Assembly (NCBI GenBank): GCA_025062295.1
Contig: JANXAJ010000011.1
Span: 1-53,865 of the forward strand
Length of the DNA: 53,865 nucleotides
Direction: 5' to 3'
From: Bacteroidia bacterium
Lineage (GTDB): Bacteria > Bacteroidota > Bacteroidia > SpSt-205
Shown here: positions 19,101 through 27,679 of the stretch, piece by piece
Numbering within the stretch: the first letter of the stretch is position 1
How the letters are laid out: each line of letters opens with the position of its first letter
Program-made: the position numbers and the translations under genes
Notes under the pieces: generated by a model
Seen by the model: only the letters and a program-made list of their open reading frames with translations
Databases searched by the model: none
Told to the model about the DNA's origin: nothing

Positions 19101-19712
19101 ATAATGCACATCGTTTGTACCTAAAATCTTCACTCTGTATCTCCGAGCCCAGTCTAAAAGCACCTTTGCCACGAGGTGCTGGTCCTTCAGCCCGTGATCT
19201 TGCAGTTCAACATAGAAATCCTCCCCAAAGAGCTCCAAGTACCACCGAAATCGCTCTTCCGCTTCAGCAAGGTGTCCTGTAAGGATTTTCTGATTGATTT
19301 CGCTGGCTAAGCAGCCTGTAGTGGCGATGAGCCCTTCCCGATGAGCCACAAGGAGCCCACGATGAATTCTCGGCTTGTAATAGAAGCCTTCCAAATAGCT
19401 AAGAGAGGAAAGTTGAAGGAGATTTTCCCATCCTTTTTCATCTTTTGCCAGCAGAAGGAGATGGTAAGTTGCTCGGTCTTTAGTAAAAGTGTCTGCGTCT
19501 ATAATGTAAAACTCACAGCCAAGGATGGGTTTGATGCCTACTTTCTCAGCCTCCGTGTAGAATTTAGGAACGGCAAAGAGATTCCCATGATCGGAGAGTG
19601 CCAGAGCCTTCATGCCGAGCTTTTCCGCACGGCTCATCAGTTCTTTAATCCGAGAGGCTCCATCCAGTAGGCTATACTCTGTATGAACATGAAGATGAAC
19701 GAAGTCGCTCAT
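16170..19712 (-). CDS. dnaE: DNA polymerase III subunit alpha
   Basis: The 1180-residue replicative polymerase, full length. The PHP domain begins at HLHVHTEYSLLDG (6-18). The C-family polymerase core includes GPGRGSAAGSLVAY (361-374) and PDIDIDFDD (402-410), which supplies catalytic aspartates. FNKSHAAAYSILAYRTAYLK marks the later palm/finger region, and an OB-fold domain lies near 950-1050. The ATG at 19712 (MSDFVHLHVHT) fits the family start; a TTG at 19727 would overlap the upstream gene. It sits 11 nt after the M16 peptidase gene. Finding dnaE between a peptidase and a thioredoxin gene in one operon is notable. Confidence 0.97.
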   Translation of the reverse strand: MSDFVHLHVHTEYSLLDGASRIKELMSRAEKLGMKALALSDHGNLFAVPKFYTEAEKVGIKPILGCEFYIIDADTFTKDRATYHLLLLAKDEKGWENLLQLSSLSYLEGFYYKPRIHRGLLVAHREGLIATTGCLASEINQKILTGHLAEAEERFRWYLELFGEDFYVELQDHGLKDQHLVAKVLLDWARRYRVKILGTNDVHYTCEADASLHDLLLAIQTSSEIDDPRRLRFATDQGQLNSHFYLKSRAEMQQMTLFREHTEALTTTQEVAEKCNLKLSFDKPLILPQYPIPPQFSNMDEYLRHLAYEGAQVRYGVPLPSQVEVRLDYELRVIAQMGFSGYFLVVQDFVSEARRRGIWVGPGRGSAAGSLVAYCLGITNVDPLAYQLLFERFLNPERISPPDIDIDFDDVRRDEVIQYVQEKYGAQNVAQIITYGTMGIKTAIRDVGRVLKMPLSEVNAIAALIPQKPNITWEDALNPAENPKAYVLHELLQEEGTLRKRLLETAARLEGITRHTGVHAAGVIIAPDTLQKYVPLAIVSRDETTRQVITQWDGPDCERIGLLKMDFLGLKTLSILRTAVELIQQLRGDKEPIDLEKIPLDDPKTWELFQNGATVAVFQFESEGMQKYLRMLRPTCIEDLIAMNALYRPGPMENIPTFIRRKHGEENITYPDPRLKPILENTYGIMVYQEQIMQVAQVMAGYSLAEADLLRRAMGKKKKEIMEEQRAIFIERAVAHGTERHVAEEVFDTMARFAEYGFNKSHAAAYSILAYRTAYLKANYPAAYMAAVLTHHADDYEKVGFFLQEVRDLGIRVLPPCVNASEVSFSVPNEQEIRFGLGGIKHLGEKLANLIVEERKRNGAFKDVFDFAVRLLPQGLNKKSFESLCYAGALDILVEGRREYLLHEANRQLILDYASAYQKTGQAVQVSLFDMVSLAPPSPPRLQDPQRILSLPEKLRQEREYIGYFLSSHPLDEFAPLMRLAGVSAAASELLNDPQPSERFVRAAALLMDIDERRSKHGRPYARLSFEDRVGSFLLTVFSPQWESWADHLRGQVGEPFLIEAEFIQRPEGIGEWRTCRIERLPQALENGFPTLYLEWDIAHLTEEALRELGSLVQEWRGEVPVSIFLHHQGENRILMQTEWRIRYTPPFHQALERLGIQVHPLTFENKKSRIFVVASYAVS

Positions 19713-19723
19713 GCCCTGGCGTC

Positions 19724-20953
19724 TCAAGTGCTGGAATCCGTTGGCACGTAGTGCAATCGGACCTGTCGCTCTTCATCAAGGTAGGTATGAACGATGAAAC
19801 GGAGAATCTCTTCGTTTAGCTCTTCATAGGGCTGAAGCGGAGCTTCATACCATTCAGGATGACCAGCAAGGACAGCGTGAGCCAGTGCCAAGGCTTGCCC
19901 TAAGACCTTAGAGCGCTGCCGATAAAGGGCTAAGTATCGTAGAGGACGATAGATCTCCAGCACCTGCTTTAGTGAGGTCTCACGCAGCTCCTTAAGAGCC
20001 CGCCTCAGCTTATCCTCATATTCCTCTATAGAAACGCCATCCAAAAGGTAAGCTTCAATCAACCATATGCCTCCATGGTGCATTTGCCATACGATAGTAT
20101 GCAAGCGAGAAGCCACAGCCTCTTCATGTACCAGCCTTTGCACAAGGAAGCCTGAGCGGACCTCTCCTAAGAAATCATCCAGCAGGTCAATCCCGTGAGT
20201 AATCGGAGCTTGAAGCGAAGGTAAGCGATACGCCCAGAAAACAGCTTTTTGTGGGATGAAGGGACGATGGCAGATTCGGAGCCGTTCTCTAAACGCAAGT
20301 CCCTCTGTCGGAGCAATAAAAGGAAGTGGAACTCCCTCTTTAGGATGCTCATAGAGCAAGCGTATTTGCCGAGTCATATCCTCATCTATACCCCCTCCCG
20401 CTATGCATAAAACTGCATGGGCTGGAGTATAAAAGTGATCATAGAATCGTCGCACCGCCTCTTCTGGTAGAGTAGATACCTGTTCAGGACTCCGTCCAAT
20501 CACCATCTTCCCATAAGGGTGATCAGGAAAGAGCATCTCCAGAATATGAAAGAAGCGATCTGCATAGGGTGGATTCAAATAGCGCTGTCTAAACTCTTCC
20601 GCTACTACTTGGCGTTGAATAGCAACTTTATCTGAGGAAAGAGAAAGAGCAAAAAGCCGAGCTGCTTCTAACTCCAATGCCAGTAAGGCTTTGTCTCGGG
20701 GCAACCGAGCATGATAAATAGTGTAGTCCTGACCTGTGTAAGCATTGGATAGACCACCAACCGATTGAATCTTTTGGTCATAGGCAATCTCTTCATCCTC
20801 AAAGAGGAGATGCTCTAAGAGGTGAGCTACGCCTGCTGCTTCGGGCGGCTCGTGAGCTGCTCCGCTCCGGTACGCTAAGACCACAGCCGTAAAAGGGGAC
20901 TCTGACGGGAGTAGATACACTTCCAATCCATTAGAAAGCTGCCACCTCGTCAT
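19724..20953 (-). CDS. M16 family zinc metallopeptidase
   Basis: A 409-residue insulinase-like peptidase with two lobes. The inverted zinc motif H-L-L-E-H is at 44-48, and the distal Glu lies in QVVAEEFRQRY near residue 119, so the N-terminal lobe looks active. SNAYTGQDYTIYHARLP matches the conserved strand after the zinc site. The second lobe (about 220-409) is the usual inactive half. No signal peptide is visible, so it should be cytoplasmic. It overlaps parB as ATGA. Bacterial M16 enzymes of this size degrade or process peptides; the substrate is unknown. Confidence 0.88.
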   Translation of the reverse strand: MTRWQLSNGLEVYLLPSESPFTAVVLAYRSGAAHEPPEAAGVAHLLEHLLFEDEEIAYDQKIQSVGGLSNAYTGQDYTIYHARLPRDKALLALELEAARLFALSLSSDKVAIQRQVVAEEFRQRYLNPPYADRFFHILEMLFPDHPYGKMVIGRSPEQVSTLPEEAVRRFYDHFYTPAHAVLCIAGGGIDEDMTRQIRLLYEHPKEGVPLPFIAPTEGLAFRERLRICHRPFIPQKAVFWAYRLPSLQAPITHGIDLLDDFLGEVRSGFLVQRLVHEEAVASRLHTIVWQMHHGGIWLIEAYLLDGVSIEEYEDKLRRALKELRETSLKQVLEIYRPLRYLALYRQRSKVLGQALALAHAVLAGHPEWYEAPLQPYEELNEEILRFIVHTYLDEERQVRLHYVPTDSST

Positions 20954-21810
20954 ATTCTCACCCCGAAAATCTCTAAAAGTCGCTCCAAGTCTTTCTCGGA
21001 AGCATACCGAATCCGTACCTCTCCACTCCCATCTGCTTTTCGACGAACTTCTACGGGAGTATGGAAATGGTGAGTGAGAGCCTGAGCCAGTTCCTTAGTA
21101 TGAATATCTATATCGGGAAGGGAACGCAGCGTCTTTTTAGCTGGAGAAGCAGTTAGACGAGCCACAAGGGCTTCTACCTGACGAACGCTTAGGCCTTTCT
21201 CTTGAATCTGACGAAAAACTTCAAGCTGAAGGTCAGGAGATTCCAGAGAGAGGAGGGGGCGAGCGTGTCCTTCTGAAAGGGTGCCCGCCTTGAGCGCCTT
21301 TTGAATCTCTGGCGGCAAACGCAGAAGCCGAAGCGTGTTAGCAATCGTCGGACGACTCTTACCTACATATTGAGCCACTTCTTCTTGGGTCAAGCCGCAT
21401 TCTTCCATCAGGCGTCGATAAGCCAGTGCCAGTTCTATGGGGTTGAGGTTTTGTCGATGAACATTCTCCACAAGGGCAAATGCCAAGAGTTGCGTATTAT
21501 CGGCGGTCCGAACATAAGCAGGGATATGAGTTAGCCCAGCCTTTCGAGCTGCCCGCCAGCGCCGCTCCCCTGCAATCAGCTGGTATTTGTTGCCAACCGC
21601 TCGCACCGTGATGGGCTGGATCAAGCCATGCTTCTGAATAGAATCCGCTAACTCCTGAAGCTCTTCCTCAGCAAAATCTAAACGAGGCTGATAGGGGTTT
21701 GGTTCTATGGCATCTATTGGGATTTCCTCAACTGCATGAGAGCGCTCTATGACTGAGTCCTCTATGGGGAGGATAGCACCGAGTCCTCGCCCTAAACCAC
21801 GCGCCTTCAT
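20950..21810 (-). CDS. parB: Chromosome-partitioning protein ParB
   Basis: A 286-residue ParB/Spo0J protein. The N-terminal start [15 protein letters not shown] is typical of chromosomal ParB. The ParB/Srx CTPase-type domain follows with [18 protein letters not shown] and [12 protein letters not shown], and then the helix-turn-helix ([38 protein letters not shown]). The C-terminal dimer domain ends at 286. It binds parS sites and spreads to form the partition complex moved by ParA. No parS-like site was found in this window. Its start overlaps the parA stop as ATGA. Confidence 0.96.
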   Translation of the reverse strand: MKARGLGRGLGAILPIEDSVIERSHAVEEIPIDAIEPNPYQPRLDFAEEELQELADSIQKHGLIQPITVRAVGNKYQLIAGERRWRAARKAGLTHIPAYVRTADNTQLLAFALVENVHRQNLNPIELALAYRRLMEECGLTQEEVAQYVGKSRPTIANTLRLLRLPPEIQKALKAGTLSEGHARPLLSLESPDLQLEVFRQIQEKGLSVRQVEALVARLTASPAKKTLRSLPDIDIHTKELAQALTHHFHTPVEVRRKADGSGEVRIRYASEKDLERLLEIFGVRI

Positions 21811-22592
21811 GCTGGAACTGGAATATTATTCCGTCTGAGAATCTCTTCTGCTAATGCTAAGTAATCTTGGGCTCCGCGTGAATTCGCATCGTACTGAATC
21901 ACAGGCTTGCCATGACTCGGCGCCTCACTCAAGCGAGTATTGCGCTGAATCACAGTCTTGAAGACAATCTCTTCAAAATGATGAGAGACTTCTTCCACAA
22001 CTTGACGGGAAAGGCGCAGCCGAACATCATGCATAGTGAGCAAAATCCCCTCTATTGTCAAGCTGGGATTGAGCCGCTGCTGAACAATCTTGATAGTATT
22101 GAGAAGCTTGCCTAACCCCTCTAACGCAAAGTACTCACATTGAACTGGAATAAGGACACTGTCAGCCGCCACTAAAGCATTGACTGTAATCAGCCCCAGG
22201 GAGGGCGCACAGTCCAAAAATATGAAATCATACTCTCCACGAATAGGTTCTATCGCATGACGAAGGCGATATTCCCGCTGCGGCAGGTTGATCATATCTA
22301 CTTCAGCTCCCACAAGGTCTATATGAGCAGGAATAAGATGCAGGCGTTCCAGTCCACTTATGCGATGTATGAGGGGACGGGGATCCGGAAGGTTGCCTAA
22401 AATAACATCATAAATTGTCTGTGTAACATTGCGAGGGTCTAGACCGAGACCTGAGGTAGCATTTGCTTGGGGGTCCACATCTATCAGAAGGACCTTAAAC
22501 TCATAAGCTGCAAGGGAAGCCGAAAGATTGATAGCAGTGGTAGTTTTACCGACCCCGCCTTTTTGGTTTGCGATGGCGATGACTTTACCCAT
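21807..22592 (-). CDS. parA: Chromosome-partitioning ATPase ParA/Soj
   Basis: A 261-residue ParA with the deviant Walker A KGGVGKTT (11-18), DVDPQANAT for the A' motif, and [11 protein letters not shown] for Walker B. There is no N-terminal DNA-binding extension, so this is the short chromosomal Soj type. It segregates origins together with ParB. It heads a nine-gene minus-strand operon reaching 12789. TAGCTTTG lies 7 nt before its ATG, and only 44 bp separate it from the divergent solute-binding gene. Confidence 0.96.
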   Translation of the reverse strand: MGKVIAIANQKGGVGKTTTAINLSASLAAYEFKVLLIDVDPQANATSGLGLDPRNVTQTIYDVILGNLPDPRPLIHRISGLERLHLIPAHIDLVGAEVDMINLPQREYRLRHAIEPIRGEYDFIFLDCAPSLGLITVNALVAADSVLIPVQCEYFALEGLGKLLNTIKIVQQRLNPSLTIEGILLTMHDVRLRLSRQVVEEVSHHFEEIVFKTVIQRNTRLSEAPSHGKPVIQYDANSRGAQDYLALAEEILRRNNIPVPA

Positions 22593-22599
22593 TGCTCTA

Positions 22600-22628
22600 C
22601 AAAGCTACGGAAAGGCTGCGTACTTTTC
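22600..22628. promoter_or_regulatory. Divergent -7 elements for parA and the solute-binding gene
   Basis: Minus strand: TAGCTTTG at 22607-22600, an exact consensus, 7 nt before the parA ATG. Plus strand: TACTTTTC at 22621-22628, one mismatch, 8 nt before the ATG at 22637. Both promoters fit within a 44-bp gap. Confidence 0.6.
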
Positions 22629-22636
22629 CTGACCGT

Positions 22637-24187
22637 ATGGTGCAGAGATGGTGGAAATGGGTTGGAATCTTGTGTCTAATAGGATGTAGGTCTGTCCCCC
22701 CTACTTTACCTGACGATGCCTTACGGATTGGGGTCTTCAGCCCTTATACGAGCTTAGATCCGATTTATGCTCGAGACCAGATAAGCGTTTGGATAGTACA
22801 GCAGCTCTTCATGGGATTGGTATCATACGACTCCAGCCTGAGACCTGTGCCAGCCGCCGCTTCACGATGGGAGGTAAGTCCAGATGGACGGCTATACCGC
22901 TTTTACCTTCAATCAAATCTCCATTATGCAGGCCGTCCCAATCGCCGCCTCCAAGCGCAAGATGTCTTGTATAGCTGGCACCGATTGGCTCATCCCTCTT
23001 GGGCTTCGCCTGGGACTTATCTTTTCCGGGGGATTATCAAGGGATGGACTGCCTATCAGGAAGGTCAAGCCCCAAAGATTAGCGGACTGCGTGCTCTCAG
23101 CGATAGCATAGTGGAAGTGGAGTTAGAAGCTCCTTATGCCCTCTTCCTCCACCTCTTGACTCTTCCGTATGCAGCAATCGTTCTGCCCGAAGTTGCCGAA
23201 AGTCTTGGACGCAGTTTTACTCGCATCCCAGTGGGACTCGGTCCCTTCTTTCTCGCCTATCAAGAAGAAGGGCGCCTCCTTGTTCTCAAAAGGGATACAG
23301 GAAAGGTACGGAAGCTCGTTTTTCGGTGGTATCCCAATCGTCTCTGGGCATGGATTGCCCTTCAACGAGGAGAAATAGATGCTTTTGAAGGAACCGACCG
23401 CGCATTAGAGTATCTGCTTCGGCGAGATTCCCTCTGGTGCAGGTCTATTCAGCGTCTGTCCATACCCCACTTCGGAACAGAATACCTGGGGATGGACACT
23501 CGTCCGAGTAGCCTTTTTGGAGACGCAGAGATACGAAGAGCCCTCCGAGCCCTGATATGGCGTCTGCCTTTGTTAGAAGTGCTTCAAATAAACGGAACAC
23601 CCGCCCGAACCTTCATTCCTCCCCCTCTCTTAGCCCAAGTTCCTAAAGATACTCTCTCCTTTTCTCCCACCGCTCTTGAAAAGCTTAGGCAGCAGCCGCT
23701 TATCCTTTATGCGTCGCCTGCATTTCGGGAGCTGTGCGAATACCTTCAGGTTAGCTTAGCTCGTCAAGGTATCACCCTTCAAGTAGAATACATCTTAGGA
23801 GCATCCCTAAGGGAAAGAATATCCAAAGGAGATATTCAGCTCTGGAAAGCCAGTTGGCTAGCAGATGTACCCGATGGAGAAAATTTTCTAATTCTCTTTG
23901 AGTCAGCTCAGTGCGCCCCTGCAGGACCTAACACGACTCGCTTCACTCATCCGCTGATGGACTCTTTAGTGATGAAGAGCCGACGCACAAGCAGTGAAGC
24001 TATCCGACGGACTCTCTACACTCAGGCAGAAAGCCTTCTCTTAGCTACAGCTCCTGTCATCCCTCTCTACCACGGGCATGGGGTTTGGCTGGTGAGTCGA
24101 CGGGTTCGTCATTTCCCTCAGAGCCCCCTTCCGACTTGGTTGCCTCTGACTCGGGTCCAAGTAGAGACTTCGCTTCCTATGAACTGA
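22637..24187 (+). CDS. Family-5 extracellular solute-binding lipoprotein (OppA/DppA-like)
   Basis: A 516-residue binding protein. The ATG at 22637 gives a lipoprotein signal (VGILCLIGC, lipobox Cys) just after a WWKW stretch; a TTG at 22592 would add 15 residues that do not fit a signal. SBP_bac_5 features include LRIGVFSPYTSLDPIYARDQISVWIVQQLFMGL, RLYRFYLQSNLHYA, and the late segment LWKASWLADVPDGENFLILF. Such proteins bind peptides, nickel or other solutes for an ABC importer. No permease or ATPase gene is next to it, so the partner must be elsewhere or absent. It is divergent from parA. Confidence 0.85.
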   Translation: MVQRWWKWVGILCLIGCRSVPPTLPDDALRIGVFSPYTSLDPIYARDQISVWIVQQLFMGLVSYDSSLRPVPAAASRWEVSPDGRLYRFYLQSNLHYAGRPNRRLQAQDVLYSWHRLAHPSWASPGTYLFRGIIKGWTAYQEGQAPKISGLRALSDSIVEVELEAPYALFLHLLTLPYAAIVLPEVAESLGRSFTRIPVGLGPFFLAYQEEGRLLVLKRDTGKVRKLVFRWYPNRLWAWIALQRGEIDAFEGTDRALEYLLRRDSLWCRSIQRLSIPHFGTEYLGMDTRPSSLFGDAEIRRALRALIWRLPLLEVLQINGTPARTFIPPPLLAQVPKDTLSFSPTALEKLRQQPLILYASPAFRELCEYLQVSLARQGITLQVEYILGASLRERISKGDIQLWKASWLADVPDGENFLILFESAQCAPAGPNTTRFTHPLMDSLVMKSRRTSSEAIRRTLYTQAESLLLATAPVIPLYHGHGVWLVSRRVRHFPQSPLPTWLPLTRVQVETSLPMN

Positions 24188-24324
24188 GATAAACTTCTCC
24201 TGACCGAGAGCTAATGAAGGAAGTATGAGCTGCGGAAGCAATCCTCAATCCCCTTGCGCAGAAGTTTTCTGAATGAGGTGCAAGCTACTTTCCAAGACGC
24301 TATGGCTTATTTCGTAGTCTGCGC
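24188..24324. other. Gap between two convergent genes
   Basis: 137 bp between the stops of the solute-binding gene and dusB. I see no strong hairpin with a T-run and no open frame worth naming. Confidence 0.4.
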
Positions 24325-25362
24325 CTAAAACCTCTTGAGAGGAGTAGAATCAGCGGCAAACCCCTCAGCCTCCTTAGTGAGATAGATTCTTGGTAGTCTT
24401 TCTAGCAAGCGATGAAGCTCATCAGGCGTGTTTGCCTCCATAAGAAGAAGGCGCAGCTTCTTCGCACTGGGCAAGCCGCGGAAATAGCCAGCATAGTGCC
24501 GCCGCAGAGTCAGCACTATGCCTCGGGGAGATTCGGGAAGAAGGCGAAGCGCATATCTCAAGTGCTTCTCAATCGCATAAATCCGCTCCTCTAAAGAAGG
24601 AGGAGGAAGGAACTGGCCTGTCTGAAAGTAATGCTTTATCTCCCGAAAAATCCATGGATATCCAATTGCGGCTCTGCCTATCATGAGAGCATCAGGCTTA
24701 TAGAGGTGGTAGAGTGTCCATGCCTTCTGAGGAGAGTCAATATCTCCATTCCCGATGATGGGGATATGAATAGAGGATTGGGCTTTTAGGAGCCCGATCC
24801 ATTCCCAACGGGCTTCACCTGAGTAGCCGTCGGCTCGGGTGCGGGCATGCACTGTTAGAGCAGCGATACCTACTCGCTGAAGCCGCTCAGCCACTTCCAG
24901 AATCCGAATTTGTGAAGCATCCCACCCCAGCCTGGTCTTGACTGTAACAGGAAGAGAGGTGGATTTGACCACTTCCGACGTCAGATACTCCATACGGTCA
25001 ATGTCCCGAAGAATCCCGGCACCGGCCCCCTGACATACCACTTTCGTTACAGGACAACCGTAATTGATATCTACCCAATCTGGATTGACTTTCTCAATCA
25101 GCCGGGCTGCCTCCCGCATTGACTCTGCTTCTCCTCCGAAAATCTGAATCCCTACTGGGCGCTCCTCATCCCAAACTTGGGCTTTCCACCAGCTTTTTTC
25201 TACGCCTCGGATAAGAGCCTCACTGGAGATAAACTCCGTCACTACGGCGTCAGCTCCCATTTCTCGGCACAGACGACGAAAAGCCGCATCGCTCACATCC
25301 TCCATCGGAGCTAAAAAGAGAGGCGGTACCCTGCCTTTCCACTCCACTCGTCCTATCCGCAC
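24325..25362 (-). CDS. dusB: tRNA-dihydrouridine synthase
   Basis: A 345-residue flavoenzyme that reduces uridines in tRNA D-loops. The FMN barrel starts with PPLFLAPMEDVSDAAFRRLC. The catalytic Cys is in DINYGCPVTKVVCQGAGAGIL, and VTVKTRLGWD, LTVHARTRADGY and IIGNGDIDSPQ follow. The C-terminal helical tRNA-binding part begins near 245. The family could be DusA, B or C; the motifs and length fit DusB best. The start is GTG, with TATATTTG 4 nt upstream, so the mRNA is predicted to be leaderless. It is monocistronic and divergent from cysS across 20 bp. Confidence 0.93.
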   Translation of the reverse strand: MRIGRVEWKGRVPPLFLAPMEDVSDAAFRRLCREMGADAVVTEFISSEALIRGVEKSWWKAQVWDEERPVGIQIFGGEAESMREAARLIEKVNPDWVDINYGCPVTKVVCQGAGAGILRDIDRMEYLTSEVVKSTSLPVTVKTRLGWDASQIRILEVAERLQRVGIAALTVHARTRADGYSGEARWEWIGLLKAQSSIHIPIIGNGDIDSPQKAWTLYHLYKPDALMIGRAAIGYPWIFREIKHYFQTGQFLPPPSLEERIYAIEKHLRYALRLLPESPRGIVLTLRRHYAGYFRGLPSAKKLRLLLMEANTPDELHRLLERLPRIYLTKEAEGFAADSTPLKRF

Positions 25363-25364
25363 TT

Positions 25365-25380
25365 AGCAAATATATTTGCT
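25365..25380. promoter_or_regulatory. Perfect palindrome forming mirror-image -7 elements for dusB and cysS
   Basis: The 16-bp sequence AGCAAATATATTTGCT is its own reverse complement. Each strand reads TATATTTG, an exact TAnnTTTG: 25371-25378 on plus, 25374-25367 on minus. Each ends exactly 4 nt before a GTG start codon (25383 and 25362). The two elements share the central TATA, so only one polymerase can bind at a time. Confidence 0.75.
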
Positions 25381-25382
25381 GC

Positions 25383-26858
25383 GTGCCGCTCACTCTGTAC
25401 AACACTCTAACCCGCCAAAAAGAACCCTTTGCCCCTCTCAACCCTCCATATGTCGGCATGTATGTCTGCGGCCCTACCGTTTATGGAGACCCTCACCTTG
25501 GTCACGCCAGAGCCGCTATCACTTTCGATGTTCTGTATCGGTACCTCCGCTACTTAGGGTATAGGGTACGATATGTACGCAATATCACGGATGTAGGACA
25601 CTTAGAGGGAGATACAGACGAGGGAGAAGATAAAATCCTCAAAAGAGCTCGGCTGGAGCGAATAGAGCCAATAGAAGTAGCTCAGAAATATACAGCCTTG
25701 TACCACAAGGCCATGGATGCTCTCAATGTACTGCGTCCATCCATTGAACCCACAGCCACTGGGCATATCCCCCAACAGATAGCGATGATTCAGCGAATCT
25801 TGGAACAAGGATATGCGTATGTAGTGAATGGGTCTGTGTATTTGGATGTGGAAAAGTATCGGCAGGACTATCCCTACGGCATTTTATCGGGCAGAAACAT
25901 AGAAGAACTGTTGGCAGGCAGCCGGGAATTAGAGGGACAAGGAGAGAAAAAACATCCGTGGGATTTTGCTCTCTGGAAGCGAGCAGAGCCAACTCATCTA
26001 ATGCAATGGGACTCTCCATGGGGACGAGGATACCCCGGCTGGCACATAGAATGTTCCGCCATGAGCATCCACTATTTAGGTGTTCCTTTTGATATCCATG
26101 GGGGCGGTTTAGATCTCATTTTTCCTCACCATGAAGCCGAAATTGCCCAGGCTCATGCCTGCTTTGGGAAGGAGGCTCACTATCAAGCCCGATTTTGGAT
26201 ACATAACAATCTGGTAACAATAGAGGGACAAAAAATGAGCAAATCTCTCGGAAACTACATTACAGTTGAAGAAGTCTTCACTGGATCTCATCCGCGTTTA
26301 GTTCAAGGGTATCCCCCTATGGCGCTGCGCTTCCTTGTGCTCCAAGCCCACTATCGTAGTACTCTTGACTTCTCTAATGAGGCTCTGCGCGGCGCCTATC
26401 GGGCTTATCTCCGCCTTATGAATGCCTATCATCGCCTCCTGCAGGTGCGTCCCCATGCTTACTCTACTTATATGGTGAGCAGCTGGCGCGAGCGAGTCTT
26501 TGCGGCTCTGGATGATGACCTCAATACAGCTGCGGCTTTAGCTTTATTCTTTCAACAAGCGGATGACATCATCAAGCTCTACCGAGGGGAACTCCTTCTT
26601 TCCCAAGTGGATTTAGAGCTTCTCCTCAAGACATGGCAGGAAGTTTTATTTGAGATTTTAGGACTTCTTCCGCTTCAATCGGTTGAGTGGGAACGCTGGC
26701 AGCGGTTAGTCCAGCTCACCGTTCGGCTGCGGCAGCAGGCTCGCGCAGAGAAAAACTTCGCCTTAGCTGACTGTCTCCGAGATGAGCTTCAGCGAGTAGG
26801 CGTAAAGCTTTTGGATTTTCCAGACGAGACCCTGTGGGAAGTAGGCGAAAGGGCCTAA
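25383..26858 (+). CDS. cysS: Cysteine--tRNA ligase
   Basis: A 491-residue class I synthetase for tRNA-Cys. The HIGH motif is H-L-G-H (38-41) in GPTVYGDPHLGHARA, with a zinc Cys at 29. Further zinc ligands lie in GWHIECSAM and PHHEAEIAQ, and KMSKSLGN is the KMSKS loop. The C-terminal helical anticodon domain is complete. The GTG start is placed by the promoter box 4 nt upstream and by the expected N-terminus (LTLYNTLTRQKEPF). It heads a seven-gene plus-strand operon that ends at 34797. Confidence 0.97.
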   Translation: MPLTLYNTLTRQKEPFAPLNPPYVGMYVCGPTVYGDPHLGHARAAITFDVLYRYLRYLGYRVRYVRNITDVGHLEGDTDEGEDKILKRARLERIEPIEVAQKYTALYHKAMDALNVLRPSIEPTATGHIPQQIAMIQRILEQGYAYVVNGSVYLDVEKYRQDYPYGILSGRNIEELLAGSRELEGQGEKKHPWDFALWKRAEPTHLMQWDSPWGRGYPGWHIECSAMSIHYLGVPFDIHGGGLDLIFPHHEAEIAQAHACFGKEAHYQARFWIHNNLVTIEGQKMSKSLGNYITVEEVFTGSHPRLVQGYPPMALRFLVLQAHYRSTLDFSNEALRGAYRAYLRLMNAYHRLLQVRPHAYSTYMVSSWRERVFAALDDDLNTAAALALFFQQADDIIKLYRGELLLSQVDLELLLKTWQEVLFEILGLLPLQSVEWERWQRLVQLTVRLRQQARAEKNFALADCLRDELQRVGVKLLDFPDETLWEVGERA

Positions 26859-26863
26859 GCTCT

Positions 26864-27679
26864 ATGAAAAGAGTGCTTACACTTCTGATGGGGCTTATGC
26901 TGGGACAGGGTCTCTCTATCACGACAGGTGTAATAGGACGCGATCCTCGTTTCCTCCTCTCTAAACCCTCTCAAGTCCAGATAGACTCCCTTCGTAGAGA
27001 AGCTCATAACGGCAATACGCAAGCTCAAATGGCGATGGTAGAATACTTTCAGCTTATTCAGCTTCAGCCTGATAGTGCTCGGTTTTACCTCAAGCTCGCT
27101 GTTCAGGCCGGACAGCCTGAGGCTCAGTATCTTCTGGGTCTGATGTTTCTGAGGGGAGTGGAAGGACCGAAGCGTCCAGCCGAGGGGCTTCGTCTCTTGG
27201 AAGAAGCTGCGCGGAAGGGATATATTCTGGCAATGAGAGTTCTATATGAAGTGCTGGAGCCGCCTGACAGCGTGTCCCCTCTCTCTGTACAGGTGCTACC
27301 CTATGATGCCCGTCGGGCTTTCCGATGGGCTCTGCAGGCCGCAGAGCTGGGTGATCTTCCCTCCATGCTCAAGGTAGCCCAGTATTATATGAAAGGCAAG
27401 GGGACGAGCCGAAACGACTCTCTCGCCCACACATGGCTCCTTCAAGCAGCAGAAAAGGGATATCTACCTGCTCAGACGCACTTGGCAGAATGGTACGCCT
27501 ATAAAGAACTCAAGCCCGACAGGGCCCGGCATTGGGCAGAAAAGATTCTTGCACATCCGCATGCTCCAGCGGAGGATCAAGTACGTGCTCGCGTAGCTCT
27601 TTACTATGCGGATCTCCTCCCCACATGGCTACCTTGGTTTCGCCACTGGATTCTCGGTACTTTAGCTTTTCAAAAATAA
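26864..27679 (+). CDS. Exported Sel1/TPR-like repeat protein
   Basis: A 271-residue protein with a signal peptide (KRVLTLLMGLMLGQGLS) and helical Sel1-type repeats: GNTQAQMAMVEYF, GQPEAQYLLGLMFLRG, KGYILAMRVLYE, GDLPSMLKVAQYYMKGKG and KGYLPAQTHLAEWYAY. Sel1 repeats bind partner proteins, and a periplasmic scaffold or adaptor role is likely, but no partner can be named. I chose the ATG at 26864, 5 nt after cysS; a start at 26834 would overlap cysS and spoil the signal. It lies between two tRNA-related genes, so the operon does not hint at its job. Confidence 0.75.
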   Translation: MKRVLTLLMGLMLGQGLSITTGVIGRDPRFLLSKPSQVQIDSLRREAHNGNTQAQMAMVEYFQLIQLQPDSARFYLKLAVQAGQPEAQYLLGLMFLRGVEGPKRPAEGLRLLEEAARKGYILAMRVLYEVLEPPDSVSPLSVQVLPYDARRAFRWALQAAELGDLPSMLKVAQYYMKGKGTSRNDSLAHTWLLQAAEKGYLPAQTHLAEWYAYKELKPDRARHWAEKILAHPHAPAEDQVRARVALYYADLLPTWLPWFRHWILGTLAFQK

